Below are positions 18,388 to 27,770 of a DNA stretch of 64,000 nt, one piece after another. Source of the stretch: DAHUXN01 sp963729815 (GTDB lineage: Bacteria; Acidobacteriota; Terriglobia; Acidiferrales; UBA7541). A model generated the notes under the pieces. That model saw nothing but the letters and a program-made list of their open reading frames with translations. It ran no database searches and was not told the origin of the DNA. The stretch's first letter is position 1, and every line of letters begins with the position of its first letter. The stretch lies in assembly GCA_963729815.1 (NCBI GenBank), contig CAVSPU010000003.1, forward strand, positions 124,001-188,000, in the 5' to 3' direction. The position numbers and the translations under genes were made by a program.

Positions 18388-19383
18388 GTGAGGAGGTTGT
18401 TCTCGCCGTTCCACACATCTTCGCCGTTCTTGATATCCCTGGGTCTATTTGTTGTGCTTTGCTCTGCGATCCCGGGAATCGTCGCCAGTCAAAATTCGCC
18501 GGCCAGCAATAAACAGGAGGGCGCGGTCCAGGCGCAGATGCGCAACGTCACGTTTCACTTATCGGAAACCGTAGCCGTGGAAATAAAATCGTTGGACGGC
18601 GAACTGGTCCCACTCGGCAAGAATGAATTCCCCATCTTCGACGACAAAGACTCGTTTAACCTGCATATAGACACCGCCGAGATCGCCATTGATTCGTCAA
18701 ACCTTGCAAACGTCCTCAATTCTTATGTTTTTGCGCGCCCGCAATCGCCCTTAAAAGACCTGTCCATCAGCGTCGCGAACGGCCACCTGACCGCGAAGGG
18801 AAAACTCCATGATAAAGGTGACATTCCGTTCGAGACACAGGGGGTTCTCATTCCCACCGCTGACGGGAAACTTCGCCTTCACAGCGAGAAGATCAAAGCC
18901 ATGCATGTCTCGGTAAAAGGCTTGATGGACCTCTTTGGAATGGATTTTGGCACATTGATCAAGAATGGCAAGATTCCGGGCGTAACGACTCAAGGGGACG
19001 ACCTGGTTCTTGATCTCGAGAAGATCCTGCCGCCTCCCCATATTGAAGGCAAGGTGATCTCGGTACGCATCGAAGGCGATAAGATCATTCAGGTTTTTGG
19101 CGGTTCGGATGTCAAGCCCGTGAAAAACATTCGGGGCGGAAATTACATAGCCTTCCGGCACAATCGTATCCGCTTCGGCAAGCTGCTGATGGACGATGCG
19201 GATTTGATTCTCATCGATATGGATCCGAAGGGTCCACTCGATTTCTCCCTGGATCATTACAGAGAACAGCTTTCAGCGGGCTACGCGAAAATTACGCCGA
19301 ACTTCGGCTTGCGCGCGTACATTAAAGACTACGACAAGCTGCACCCCGAAAAAGCATCTGCCGGCAGCGAGAAACCAAAGTGA
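18388..19383 (+). CDS. Secreted protein, LmeA/DUF2993-like
   Basis: The frame is open from 18256, but the protein most likely begins at GTG 18388, next to the basic RRLF and the hydrophobic segment SPFLISLGLFVVLCSAIPGI. No clear ribosome binding site decides the start. The visible product is 331 residues. The mature part has strand-helix repeats such as TFHLSETVAVEIKSLDGEL, FVFARPQ-like and KIKAMHVSVKGLMDLFG, and resembles lipid-binding LmeA/DUF2993 proteins of the cell envelope. This is a weak similarity by eye. It stands alone downstream of the dehydrogenase. The last 15 residues are Lys- and Glu-rich. Confidence 0.65.
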   Translation: MRRLFSPFHTSSPFLISLGLFVVLCSAIPGIVASQNSPASNKQEGAVQAQMRNVTFHLSETVAVEIKSLDGELVPLGKNEFPIFDDKDSFNLHIDTAEIAIDSSNLANVLNSYVFARPQSPLKDLSISVANGHLTAKGKLHDKGDIPFETQGVLIPTADGKLRLHSEKIKAMHVSVKGLMDLFGMDFGTLIKNGKIPGVTTQGDDLVLDLEKILPPPHIEGKVISVRIEGDKIIQVFGGSDVKPVKNIRGGNYIAFRHNRIRFGKLLMDDADLILIDMDPKGPLDFSLDHYREQLSAGYAKITPNFGLRAYIKDYDKLHPEKASAGSEKPK

Positions 19384-19519
19384 AATTTAAGCGCGGAACC
19401 TTGCGGATCTCGAATGCAGGCGATTCGGAAGGCTTGCCCCTACAGTAGCCACCGGCGGCCATCGCATCACGCGGTGCGAGCCAAAACGAGAACGAGAGAG
19501 ATTTATCGGAATCGGCGAT

Positions 19520-19843
19520 CTACTGCGGGGAGGATTCGCCGACGATGTCGTACTTCGCTTCGCCGCTCTTTTCTTTTTCTATGAAAAGATTTTTCTTTTC
19601 GACGCGGCACTGCACCGGCTGTCCGGCGGAGAATTTCTGCTTCTTCGAGTGTTCCGTGACCTTGTAAATCACCGAGCCGACTTGCACCTGGTAGACGACT
19701 TCGTCCTTTACGGCGTGCTTCGACCCTTTCGAATATTGATTCGTGTCGAAGGCCAGCACTTTGCCGGCTTGATAGGCCCGCGGACCAGCGAGCGCGGGGG
19801 CGGCCGAAGCCGCGGCTAAGAGGAGAATCGCGATGAGTTTCAT
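19520..19843 (-). CDS. Small secreted protein of unknown function
   Basis: The protein has 107 residues with a classic signal peptide (MKLIAILLLAAASAAPALAG). The mature part carries RAYQAGKVLAFDTNQYSKGS, VYQVQVGSVIYKVTEHSKK and a C-terminal VQCRVEKKNLFIEKEKSGEAK, suggesting a small beta-rich fold. Acidobacterial genomes have many such short exported proteins, and I have no function for it. It is convergent with the plus-strand gene ending at 19383 and divergent from the amidase gene. Confidence 0.72.
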   Translation of the reverse strand: MKLIAILLLAAASAAPALAGPRAYQAGKVLAFDTNQYSKGSKHAVKDEVVYQVQVGSVIYKVTEHSKKQKFSAGQPVQCRVEKKNLFIEKEKSGEAKYDIVGESSPQ

Positions 19844-19976
19844 AGTTTCTGTTTAACGCACGAACGGCACAAGGTCAACCAGGGCGAAATTTGCGTCTGC
19901 AAAGAGTACACAGCGGCGCAAGGAGGGCGCGCGGTTCTCGAAATACTTCGCGAATATTTCTGCTATCCTCTCCGGC

Positions 19977-20804
19977 GTGCGACGCGCGCCGATTTTCGCG
20001 GGAGTTGTTTTTCTGGCGGGCGCGTGCGCGCTGGCGTACTTCCCGAAGGCCGCGGCACGGCAGCAGGCGCAGCAGAATCCACCGCAACAAAATCCAACGC
20101 AACAATTGCCCGCGCAACAGGCGGCTCCAGTGCCACAAGGCATTGCGGCACCAAAGACGAGCGAGGCACTGCGCACCGTGGTGCTGGACGCGGCGCACGG
20201 CGGCACTGATTCTGGCGCGCGAGGGCCGAACGGAGTAGCGGAAAAGGATATCGTGCTCGAGTTCGCACAGGCCGTCGCGAATTCGCTCCGCGCGCAGGGA
20301 TTTCAAGTGGTGATGACGCGCGAGGGCGACACGGATCCGGCGTTCGACGATCGCGCGCAAACGGCAAACGGGCAATCGGGCGCGATTTTCATCAGCTTGC
20401 ACGTGGGCTCAGCCGGGCCCGTTGGCTCCGTACGCACATATACATATATGTTTCCGGCAACGCAGACGGTACAGGGCGCGAACGGAAATTTAGCGCAAGC
20501 GCTTGGCGCGCCGTCGGGATTCCTTTTGTGGGACGAAGCGCAAAAATCTTACGTGGCGCAAAGCGGAAAGCTGGGCGATCTGATCCAGGTCGAACTCGCG
20601 GATAAATTCAAAGGCTCGCCGAACATCTCGTGGAGCGCACCGGTGTATCAATTGCGTTCCATCGCGGAGCCGGCGGTGACGGTGGAAGTTGCGAATATCA
20701 CCATGGACCGGGTGAAACTGGAAGCGATGACTCCGGACCTAGCGAGCGGAATCACGCGCGCGGTGATGGCGTACAAAACGATTTACCCGCCGGGGGGAAA
20801 ATGA
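19977..20804 (+). CDS. N-acetylmuramoyl-L-alanine amidase (Amidase_3 type)
   Basis: The protein has 275 residues and starts with GTG. An N-terminal signal or anchor (GVVFLAGACALAYF) is followed by a Gln-Pro-rich linker. The catalytic domain shows VVLDAAHGGTDSGARGPNG (zinc His and its surroundings), EKDIVLEFAQAV (zinc Glu), RAQTANG, ISLHVGSA (second zinc His) and TVEVANI near the end (catalytic Glu). Gly replaces the usual Ala after HV. It would cut the bond between MurNAc and L-Ala in peptidoglycan. The next gene starts within its stop codon (ATGA), and rph and rdgB follow, the same order as in many acidobacteria. Confidence 0.88.
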   Translation: MRRAPIFAGVVFLAGACALAYFPKAAARQQAQQNPPQQNPTQQLPAQQAAPVPQGIAAPKTSEALRTVVLDAAHGGTDSGARGPNGVAEKDIVLEFAQAVANSLRAQGFQVVMTREGDTDPAFDDRAQTANGQSGAIFISLHVGSAGPVGSVRTYTYMFPATQTVQGANGNLAQALGAPSGFLLWDEAQKSYVAQSGKLGDLIQVELADKFKGSPNISWSAPVYQLRSIAEPAVTVEVANITMDRVKLEAMTPDLASGITRAVMAYKTIYPPGGK

Positions 20805-21502
20805 CCTCGCGGCTGGTGAAGCTGATCATGATCGTGCTGGCGGCCGCGGTGCTGGCGGGATTGATTTCCTTGCGGACGCTGCATCAACGCGCCGTGCGGC
20901 TGGAACACACGCAGGCGACAGAAGAGCAGGAGCGCCGCGAAGTGATTGCGCCGCCGATTTCAACGCCAAGCGACGTGACGTCGCGCGCGCAGATGTTTTG
21001 GGTTTCGACGACGCAGCCGGACCAGATCGTGCCGGTGACGGCGCAGTTGCCGCTGTCGGCTGATCCCGTGCAGCGCGCGAAGCAACTGATTGGCGCGCTG
21101 ATCGCGAATCCTCCGACGCTCGCACAGCGCACACTTCCTGCCGGGGCGACGCTGCTTGATTTTTATATTTTGCCGGATGGCACGGCGGTGGCAGATTTTT
21201 CCGACGAGCTGGCGTCGGAAATGCCGTCGGGAATCTTGAGCGAATGGGTGGCGGTTAATTCGCTGGCGCAAACGCTGGGGGCGAATGTGCCGTCGATCAC
21301 GCGGCTCAAAATTCTGATTCATGGACAAGAAGCGGAGACGCTGGCGGGGCACATCGATTTGTCGGGATTTTTCGAGGTGCGGCCGGCGGGAGCCGCTCCC
21401 GCAGCCCCGTCGGGTGCGCCGGGCGCGACACCGCCCGCGAGTTTACCGGTGAAGCCGGGACAGACAAGACCGAGCGCGACAAAACCAGGAACTTCGCGAT
21501 GA
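20801..21502 (+). CDS. GerMN domain protein
   Basis: The ATG at 20801 overlaps the amidase stop by 4 bp, so translation is coupled. The 233-residue product has one N-terminal transmembrane segment (LIMIVLAAAVLAGLISLRTL), then a GerMN domain at about residues 80-190 with LLDFYILPDGTAVADFSDEL and SLAQTLGANVPSITRLKILI. The C-terminus is a Pro-Ala-Gly linker. GerMN occurs in germination and sporulation proteins and in envelope lipoproteins (LpqB), where it is thought to bind ligands or other proteins. With the amidase next door, a role in envelope or peptidoglycan upkeep is likely. Acidobacteria are not known to form true endospores. Confidence 0.82.
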   Translation: MTSRLVKLIMIVLAAAVLAGLISLRTLHQRAVRLEHTQATEEQERREVIAPPISTPSDVTSRAQMFWVSTTQPDQIVPVTAQLPLSADPVQRAKQLIGALIANPPTLAQRTLPAGATLLDFYILPDGTAVADFSDELASEMPSGILSEWVAVNSLAQTLGANVPSITRLKILIHGQEAETLAGHIDLSGFFEVRPAGAAPAAPSGAPGATPPASLPVKPGQTRPSATKPGTSR

Positions 21503-21595
21503 ACATCCGAGAGAGCGTTGACACTGCGCGGGCTGAGATTCACACTGGAACTACGCGATTGAGTAACAGAATCTGAATTTGTGCGAGGAGGAAGT

Positions 21596-22333
21596 TTGCG
21601 ACCCGACGGACGGGCGGCAAATCAACTGCGGGCGATCAAGCTGACGCCGGATTTTGTGTCCACGGCGGAAGGGAGCGTGCTGATCGAGGCGGGGCGGACA
21701 CGCGTGGTGGCGACGGCGACGATCGAGGATGGCGTGCCGCAATTTCTGCGCGGGCAGGGAAAAGGCTGGGTGACGAGCGAATACGGAATGCTGCCACGCG
21801 CCACGGACAAGCGCACGCCGCGCGAGGCGGCACGAGGAAAACAATCGGGGCGAACGCAGGAAATTCAGCGGCTGATCGGGCGGGCGCTGCGCGCGGTGAC
21901 CGATCTGGAGGCGCTCGGCGAGCGCACGGTATGGATCGACTGCGACGTGATCGAGGCGGACGGCGGAACGCGCACGGCGTCGATTTCGGGCGCGTTTGTG
22001 GCGCTGGCGCTGGCGTTTGAGCGCATGAAAGCGGCCGGGATTTTGCGGACGATTCCGCTGGTGGATTCTGTGGCGGCGATCAGCGTGGGAATCGTGAAGG
22101 ACGAATTGCTGCTCGATCTGGCGTACGAGGAAGATTCGCACGCGCAGGTGGACATGAACGTGGTGATGACAGGCGCGGGGCGGCTGGTGGAAGTGCAGGC
22201 GACGGCGGAAGGGCGGCCGTTCACGGAAACCGAGATGCAAGCACTGCTGCGGCTGGCAACCGCGGGAATACGCGATCTGACCAAAGTGCAGCGCGACCTG
22301 CTGCACATGGAATTCCGTGCACACGCGCGTTAA
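21596..22333 (+). CDS. rph: Ribonuclease PH
   Basis: I set the start at TTG 21596, because GAGGAGG lies 4-5 bases upstream and the product begins MRPDGRAANQLR, the normal start of RNase PH. An upstream in-frame GTG at 21581 has no ribosome binding site. The 245-residue protein shows VLIEAGRTRVVATATIEDG, TSEYGMLPRATDKRT, RTQEIQRLIGRALRA and IDCDVIEADGGTRTASISGA, all diagnostic. It trims tRNA 3' ends by phosphorolysis and works as a hexamer. Its 3' end overlaps the rdgB start, so the two are coupled. Confidence 0.96.
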   Translation: MRPDGRAANQLRAIKLTPDFVSTAEGSVLIEAGRTRVVATATIEDGVPQFLRGQGKGWVTSEYGMLPRATDKRTPREAARGKQSGRTQEIQRLIGRALRAVTDLEALGERTVWIDCDVIEADGGTRTASISGAFVALALAFERMKAAGILRTIPLVDSVAAISVGIVKDELLLDLAYEEDSHAQVDMNVVMTGAGRLVEVQATAEGRPFTETEMQALLRLATAGIRDLTKVQRDLLHMEFRAHAR

Positions 22334-22958
22334 TTTGCTGCTGGCATCGACGAACGCCGGGAAGTTGCGTGAATATCGCGCGCTCGCGGCGGGACGCGCC
22401 GTCGAAGTGGATTTGCTGCCGCAATTTCGAGACATTTCCCCTTTTGACGAAGATGCGCCGACGTTCGCCGAAAACGCGGCGGGAAAGGCGCTGTACTTTA
22501 GCAAGCACTTCAGCAAGGACTGCCACCGCGCGAGCGATGAGATTGTGTTCGCGGACGACTCGGGATTAGTGGTACCGGCGCTGGGCGGCGCGCCGGGCGT
22601 GCATTCGGCGCGGTATGCGGGAGCGAACGCGACGGATGCGGAGCGCATGGCGAAACTGCTCGACGAGATGCGAGGAAAAAACGGTGATGCGCGGCGCGCG
22701 CATTTCGTGTGCGTGGTTGCAGCGGCGGGGCGGGGGGAAATGCTGGCGGTGTTTTCCGATTCGGCGGAAGGCGTCATCGCGGAAGAGGCGCGCGGGCGCG
22801 GCGGATTCGGCTACGATCCGGTGTTTTATTTTCCGGAGCGCGGAAAGACGTTCGCGGAATTGAGCGAAGCGGGAAAAAATGAAGTGAGCCATCGCGGCAA
22901 AGCGTTTCGCAAGCTGCTGGAATATGTTATTTCGCCGGGGCGCGTGCGGCTCGGCTGA
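22317..22958 (+). CDS. rdgB: XTP/dITP diphosphatase (RdgB/HAM1)
   Basis: The GTG start lies inside the end of rph. The 213-residue protein shows NLLLASTNAGKLREYRAL (nucleotide site), DEIVFADDSGLVVPALGGAPGVHSARYAG and GRGGFGYDPVFYFPE, then SHRGKAFRKL. It hydrolyses non-canonical purine triphosphates such as ITP, dITP and XTP to monophosphate and pyrophosphate, keeping them out of DNA and RNA. The rph-rdgB order is common across bacteria. GTG start and close overlap suggest translation tied to rph. Confidence 0.96.
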   Translation: MHTRVNLLLASTNAGKLREYRALAAGRAVEVDLLPQFRDISPFDEDAPTFAENAAGKALYFSKHFSKDCHRASDEIVFADDSGLVVPALGGAPGVHSARYAGANATDAERMAKLLDEMRGKNGDARRAHFVCVVAAAGRGEMLAVFSDSAEGVIAEEARGRGGFGYDPVFYFPERGKTFAELSEAGKNEVSHRGKAFRKLLEYVISPGRVRLG

Positions 22959-23122
22959 CTCCGGCGACGCACCTAACCCCAGGGCAACCCATCCGTTCGG
23001 TCGCTGCGAAGTGGAATGTCGAAAACTTGGGATGCGTCCGGACAGCCGGTTTGTGAATCTAAGTTAGTTGTCCAAAGCGCGGCAAAGTAGGAGAATGACT
23101 CCCCAGCCTCAAGGGCCCTCTC

Positions 23123-24448
23123 ATGGCTACTCCGAAGATACATCACGAGCCCATTTGCCCCTTGCGAGGGCATCTGGACCATGCGCGACGGCAAACGGAT
23201 TCGCTCTTTCAAGTGCTGCGGCCCGACGCGCTTTACGACCGGCCAATTCCCGAACGGCACCGACTGGCTTTCTATCTGGGACACCTGGAAGCGTTCGATT
23301 GGAATTTGATCGCGCGCGGCGCCTTCGAATGTCCGAGTTTCCATCCGGAATATGACAAGCTGTTCGCGTTTGGAATCGATCCGGTGGATGGGCAGCTCCC
23401 GCACGATGTTCCAGCAGATTGGCCGCGCATGGAAGAGATCGCCACGTACAAGGGCGAAGTGCGCAAGCGAATTGACGCAGCGCTCGACGCACCAGCGAGC
23501 CGATTGCCGAAGCAAGTGGCGGACGGAACGCTGCTGAACGTGGCGATCGAGCACCGGCTGATGCATGCGGAGACGCTGGCGTATTTACTGCATCAGTTGC
23601 CATACGAGAAGAAAGCTGGCCCTGCGGCGAGCAGCACGATGGCTGCGCCGCGTCCAGCCGAGCCACACATGCTGGAAATCCATGAAGGCAAAGCAACCCT
23701 GGGAATGCGGCGAGGCAGCGGGGCATTTGGCTGGGACAACGAATTCGAAGAACACGCCGTGGACGTAAAGAGGTTTCGCGTTGGCGTGTATCCAGTGACG
23801 AATGGCGAGTTTCGGGCATTCGTGCGCGCCGGCGGGTACGACGATGCGCGGCTGTGGAACCGCGAAGCGTGGGAATGGAAATCAGCGGAGAAGATTGCGC
23901 ATCCGGGTTTCTGGGCGCGCAAGGGCGAGGACTGGGAATATCGCGGCATGTTCGCGCAGGTTCCGCTACCGCTCGATTGCCCCGTATACGTGAGCCACGC
24001 GGAGGCCTCGGCATATGCGCGATGGAAGGGGCAAGCGCTGCCGACAGAAGCGCAATGGCATCGCGCGGCATTCGGCACGCCGGCGGAAATCGAGTGTACC
24101 TATCCTTGGGGCGACGTGGAGCCGAGCGCGAGCCGCGGAAATTTCAATTTCCAGCGCTGGGATCCGACGCCAGTGAACGCGCATCCGGCCGGACAAAGCG
24201 CGTTCGGAATTTATGATTTGCTCGGGAATGGCTGGGAGTGGACTTCGACGCCGTTCGCGCCGTTTGCAGGATTCGAGCCGTTTTCGTTCTATCCCGGCTA
24301 CTCGGCGAATTTTTTCGACGGCAAACACTTCGTGATGAAGGGCGGATCGCAGCGCACGGCCGCGTGCATGCTGCGGCGGTCGTTCCGCAACTGGTTCCAG
24401 CCGCGTTATCCCTACGTATACGCAAAATTCCGCACGGTGGAGGAATAG
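23123..24448 (+). CDS. egtB: Ergothioneine biosynthesis sulfoxide synthase EgtB
   Basis: The protein has 441 residues and two parts. The N-terminal DinB-like helical domain carries the iron ligands: a histidine in YLGHLEAFDWN (His54) and the HxxxHxE element EHRLMHAE (His144, His148, Glu150). The C-terminal FGE-sulfatase-like domain (residues 190-440) has LGMRRGSGAFGWDNEFEEH, VYPVTNGEFRAFVRAGGY, LPTEAQWHRAAFG and LLGNGWEWTSTPF, and ends CMLRRSFRNWFQPRYPY. EgtB is a non-heme iron enzyme that joins a sulfur donor (gamma-glutamylcysteine or cysteine) to hercynine in the presence of O2. The next gene is egtD, 3 bases away. An EgtB from the acidobacterium Chloracidobacterium has been studied structurally. 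Confidence 0.94.
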   Translation: MATPKIHHEPICPLRGHLDHARRQTDSLFQVLRPDALYDRPIPERHRLAFYLGHLEAFDWNLIARGAFECPSFHPEYDKLFAFGIDPVDGQLPHDVPADWPRMEEIATYKGEVRKRIDAALDAPASRLPKQVADGTLLNVAIEHRLMHAETLAYLLHQLPYEKKAGPAASSTMAAPRPAEPHMLEIHEGKATLGMRRGSGAFGWDNEFEEHAVDVKRFRVGVYPVTNGEFRAFVRAGGYDDARLWNREAWEWKSAEKIAHPGFWARKGEDWEYRGMFAQVPLPLDCPVYVSHAEASAYARWKGQALPTEAQWHRAAFGTPAEIECTYPWGDVEPSASRGNFNFQRWDPTPVNAHPAGQSAFGIYDLLGNGWEWTSTPFAPFAGFEPFSFYPGYSANFFDGKHFVMKGGSQRTAACMLRRSFRNWFQPRYPYVYAKFRTVEE

Positions 24449-24451
24449 GCC

Positions 24452-25438
24452 ATGGCAACCGCTGCAAGAATTGCCACGCATGGCGTCGTCGGAAAACAAC
24501 TCGAGGATTTTGCCGCGGATGTGCGCGCGGGATTGAGCAAGGCAGGCCAGAAGGAACTGCCGTCGAAATATTTATACGACGAAGTGGGCTCTGCGCTGTT
24601 CGAAGCGATCTGCCTGCTGCCGGAATACGGGCTCTCGCGTGCGGGAGCGCGGCTGCTGCAACGCAACGCGGAAGAAGTGATCGACCGATTGCCCTCACCG
24701 GTGGCCGTTGCAGAATTGGGCAGCGGGAGCGGGACGAAAACGCGGTGGATTCTGGAGGCGCTCTCGCGGCGGCAGCCTGTCAATTACTATCCGATCGATA
24801 TTTCGCGGACGGCGCTTTCGCGGTGCTGGCAGGAGCTGGGACGAATCGATTCGGTGAGCATCGTGGGATTCGAGCGGGCCTATCTGGATGGGCTGCTCGA
24901 TGTGGCGTCGCGGCGGAATCCGGGCGAGCGGTTTCTAGTGCTGTTCCTCGGCAGCACGATTGGGAATTTCGATCGGCCGGCGGGCGAAGCGTTTCTACGC
25001 GAAGTGCGCAACGTGTTGCACCCCGGCGACGCGCTGCTGCTGGCGACGGACCTGGAAAAATCCGTGAGCGAATTGTTGCTGGCGTATGATGACCCGGCCG
25101 GCGTGACCGCAGCGTTCAATCAGAATCTGCTGGCGCGGATCAATCGCGAACTGGATGCGGATTTCGACCTGCGATTTTTCAATCATGAAGTGCGCTACGA
25201 CGAAGCACAGAGACGGGTGGAAATGCATTTGCGGTCGACGCGACGGCAGACGGCGCACGTAGCGGCGGCGGGGCTGAGCGTCACGCTCGCAGAGGGTGAG
25301 ACGATTTGGACGGAAAGCTCGCACAAGTATCGACCCGACGAGGCAGCGAAAATGGGCGAACGCGCGGGGTTCCGCTGCGCCGCGCAATGGATCGATACGG
25401 AATGGCCATTCGCGCAGAGCCTGTTTCTGGCGGAGTGA
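24452..25438 (+). CDS. egtD: L-histidine N-alpha-methyltransferase EgtD
   Basis: The protein has 328 residues. Motifs of the family are PSKYLYDEVGSALFEAICLL, ELGSGSGTKTRWIL (SAM site), YYPIDISRTAL, LFLGSTIGNFDRP and AYDDPAGVTAAFNQNLL followed by INRELDADFDL. Together they identify EgtD, which trimethylates histidine to hercynine with three SAM. It lies 3 bases after egtB, so the two make an operon. egtA, egtC and egtE are not next to it. Other bacteria lacking egtA use cysteine directly, and the final C-S lyase may be encoded elsewhere. Confidence 0.95.
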   Translation: MATAARIATHGVVGKQLEDFAADVRAGLSKAGQKELPSKYLYDEVGSALFEAICLLPEYGLSRAGARLLQRNAEEVIDRLPSPVAVAELGSGSGTKTRWILEALSRRQPVNYYPIDISRTALSRCWQELGRIDSVSIVGFERAYLDGLLDVASRRNPGERFLVLFLGSTIGNFDRPAGEAFLREVRNVLHPGDALLLATDLEKSVSELLLAYDDPAGVTAAFNQNLLARINRELDADFDLRFFNHEVRYDEAQRRVEMHLRSTRRQTAHVAAAGLSVTLAEGETIWTESSHKYRPDEAAKMGERAGFRCAAQWIDTEWPFAQSLFLAE

Positions 25439-25480
25439 TTGCAAACTATTAAGTAAACTGGTGGCGCAAGGAGTAGTAAA

Positions 25481-27169
25481 ATGCGGGCAGAAGGTTCCTT
25501 GATGCGCCGCCGAATTGCGATAGCGATGGCAATGATCCTGGCGCCGACGGCCGTGGCGCCGCAGAGTGCGCAGAAGCTTCCGCAGATTCGCGTAACGACC
25601 CACCTGGTGGAGATCGGGGTTATCGTCCGGGACAAGAACGGCCCGGTCGACGGTCTGACGAAGGACGATTTCGTGGTGCTCGACCAAGGAAAGCCGCGGG
25701 AAATCAGCGCATTCTTGGCCGAATCTACCAAATCTATCCCGCAGCCCGTGCAACCGTTGCCGCAAAACACTTTCTCCGACTTGCCACAGTACGGCGCGAC
25801 CGCCACCGCGCCGCGTAGTATCACTGTCGTTCTCCTCGATAACCTGAATACTCTTTACAGTTCCGTGGCCCAGTCCAAGTACGAGCATTCGCCCTACTGG
25901 CTCGAAGATCTAGCTCTTCAAAACGCGAAGAATCATCTGATCGAATTCATAAAACAGCTTCAACCGCAGGACCGCGTTGCGATCTACGGCCTTGACCACT
26001 CATTACAAGTCTTGTGCGACTTCACCAGCGATCGTGACCAGCTCCTTGCGATTTTGAAAAACTATGACACAAGACCCCTCACCAATCGCGAAGTCGTCGA
26101 GCCCGGCAACACGATGATCATTACGGACGGGCATGATAATCCGACGGCAGACATCTTCGGCCAGGCCGGCGGATTCGAGAACGGAGCATCGGCGCGTTTG
26201 GCGAGCGGAGCGAATGACACTCGCAGCATAGAGACCATGGCCGCCTTGCAAGCAATTGCCGCGCATGTCGCCAACATTCCCGGCCGCAAGAATCTGGTTT
26301 GGCTCACCGCCAATCTTCCCTTTTCCGGCGCGGCAATGGCCCAGGTGTTGAGTCCCGCGAATATCGCCGTTTATCCCGTAGACGCGCGCGGGCTGCTGAC
26401 CCGTTCGGACATGGTGCTGGCGGATATTCCTGGTACGGCCGACGCCGACGACGTTTCCGGGGCGAGCGGCCACATGGATAATATGCCGGCTCAGTCCTCT
26501 CAGCCGATCGGCATCGCCACCATGCAGAAGCTCGCCGACGAAACCGGCGGACAGGCCTTCGTCAACACCAACGACATCACTGGCGCGATCCGCAGGGCCG
26601 TCGAAGATTCCGCCGTCACGTATACCCTCGGCTTCTACATCGATCGCAGTGCTCTCGACGGCAAGTTCCATGACGTTAAGGTGGAAGTGAAGGGCAAAAG
26701 CCTGACCGTGCGCTATCCGAAAGGCTATTTCGCGTTTCCGGATACGGAGGCCACGAAAAATGAAGATCAGGCGCGGTTCGTCACCGCGGCGCAAAGCCCC
26801 ATCGAGTCCTCCTCGATTCCCTTGCGGGCCACGGTGGATCGTGTGGATCAACCAGCGCATTCGCTGAGAGTCTTGTGCTCCATCGACGCCCACGATCTTC
26901 GTCTGGTGCCGAGCGGGGATGGCCGCAAAGGGGCGGTCGAAGTCTACCTCATCGAACAGGATCAAACGGGAAAAGTGATTCTGCAGTCTGGCAAGACCTT
27001 CACTCTTCAGTTCCCGGAAAAGCAATATGACTCCCTTCTGAAATCGGGCATCCTCTTTCACGAATTCGTGCAATCTCAGGCCAGCGCCGCCACGTTGCGC
27101 ATCCTCGTTGAGGATCCTGCAACCAGTAAAATTGGCAGCATGATCATTCCGCTGGCTGAGGTCAAATGA
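25481..27169 (+). CDS. VWFA-related domain secreted protein (acidobacterial type)
   Basis: The ATG at 25481 has AAGGAG 8 bases upstream. The 562-residue protein has a short signal peptide (AIAMAMILAPTAVAPQ) and then the hallmark RVTTHLVEIGVIVRDKNGPV and VDGLTKDDFVVLDQGKPREI, followed by a von Willebrand A-type domain (residues 105-330: VVLLDNLNTLYSSVAQ, RVAIYGLDHSLQVLCDFTSD, RKNLVWLTANLPF). The MIDAS DxSxS motif is degenerate (DNLNT). After it comes a beta-rich domain ending VEDPATSKIGSMIIPLAEVK. The family is a VWFA-related protein found in large numbers in Acidobacteria (TIGR03436). Its function is unknown. It stands alone after egtD. Confidence 0.88.
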   Translation: MRAEGSLMRRRIAIAMAMILAPTAVAPQSAQKLPQIRVTTHLVEIGVIVRDKNGPVDGLTKDDFVVLDQGKPREISAFLAESTKSIPQPVQPLPQNTFSDLPQYGATATAPRSITVVLLDNLNTLYSSVAQSKYEHSPYWLEDLALQNAKNHLIEFIKQLQPQDRVAIYGLDHSLQVLCDFTSDRDQLLAILKNYDTRPLTNREVVEPGNTMIITDGHDNPTADIFGQAGGFENGASARLASGANDTRSIETMAALQAIAAHVANIPGRKNLVWLTANLPFSGAAMAQVLSPANIAVYPVDARGLLTRSDMVLADIPGTADADDVSGASGHMDNMPAQSSQPIGIATMQKLADETGGQAFVNTNDITGAIRRAVEDSAVTYTLGFYIDRSALDGKFHDVKVEVKGKSLTVRYPKGYFAFPDTEATKNEDQARFVTAAQSPIESSSIPLRATVDRVDQPAHSLRVLCSIDAHDLRLVPSGDGRKGAVEVYLIEQDQTGKVILQSGKTFTLQFPEKQYDSLLKSGILFHEFVQSQASAATLRILVEDPATSKIGSMIIPLAEVK

Positions 27170-27291
27170 ATTGGCAGTCAAAGCCCGACATTGCAAACCG
27201 AAGATTTGTGAGGATAATCAGAAGTCTCGGGTAACCTGAAATTGTTCCAACGGGTCGTATAGACTGAGAGTAAGACGGCGTGGGGCGCTAG

Positions 27292-27678
27292 ATGCCAGCC
27301 GGATATACGATCGACAAAGACCGCCGTGTGGTGATGAGTTTCGGGTCGGGCGTGCTGACGAAGGCCGATCTTCTAGCGCACCGCCGGAAACTCCTGAGCG
27401 ACACCGATTTCGACCCTAGTTTTTCCCAGATCATGGATTTCACGGGTGTGACGGAAGTGGATGTCGAGGCCGCCGACATCCGAGAGATGGCCACGGACCA
27501 CGTTTTCTCCCCGAGTTCCCGCCGTGCCATCATTGCGGGAACGATCGCCATCTACGGACTTGCGCGGCTATTTGAAATTCACCGCGACATGAGGGGCGAG
27601 CGCGGCATACGCGTGTTCCGAAATCGCGAAGAGGGATTCGCCTGGGCGCTTGGCAAAAGCGCGGAGACTTCCAATTAA
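27292..27678 (+). CDS. Small STAS/SpoIIAA-like cytoplasmic protein
   Basis: The protein has 128 residues, no signal peptide and an alternating strand-helix order: GYTIDKDRRVVMSFGSGVL, a helix with LLAHRRKLLS, the strand FSQIMDFTGVTEVDV, and later RRAIIAGTIAIYGLARLFE and GIRVFRNREEGFAWAL. This fits the STAS/SpoIIAA-like fold seen in small bacterial proteins. Partner-binding would be a guess. The gene stands alone between two longer transcripts, and the terminator that follows belongs to the minus-strand genes beyond it. Confidence 0.65.
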   Translation: MPAGYTIDKDRRVVMSFGSGVLTKADLLAHRRKLLSDTDFDPSFSQIMDFTGVTEVDVEAADIREMATDHVFSPSSRRAIIAGTIAIYGLARLFEIHRDMRGERGIRVFRNREEGFAWALGKSAETSN

Positions 27679-27770
27679 CGGGTGGGAATACGGTGACGCA
27701 CACTGGGTAATTAATCGCCGAACTTCTGTTTTGCAAACCTGCCGATATTGACGCGAACAATCGTGTGCGC

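Noticed and set aside
21551..22777. Minus-strand frame of about 408 codons opposite rph and rdgB
   Set aside because: Both plus-strand genes are unmistakable.
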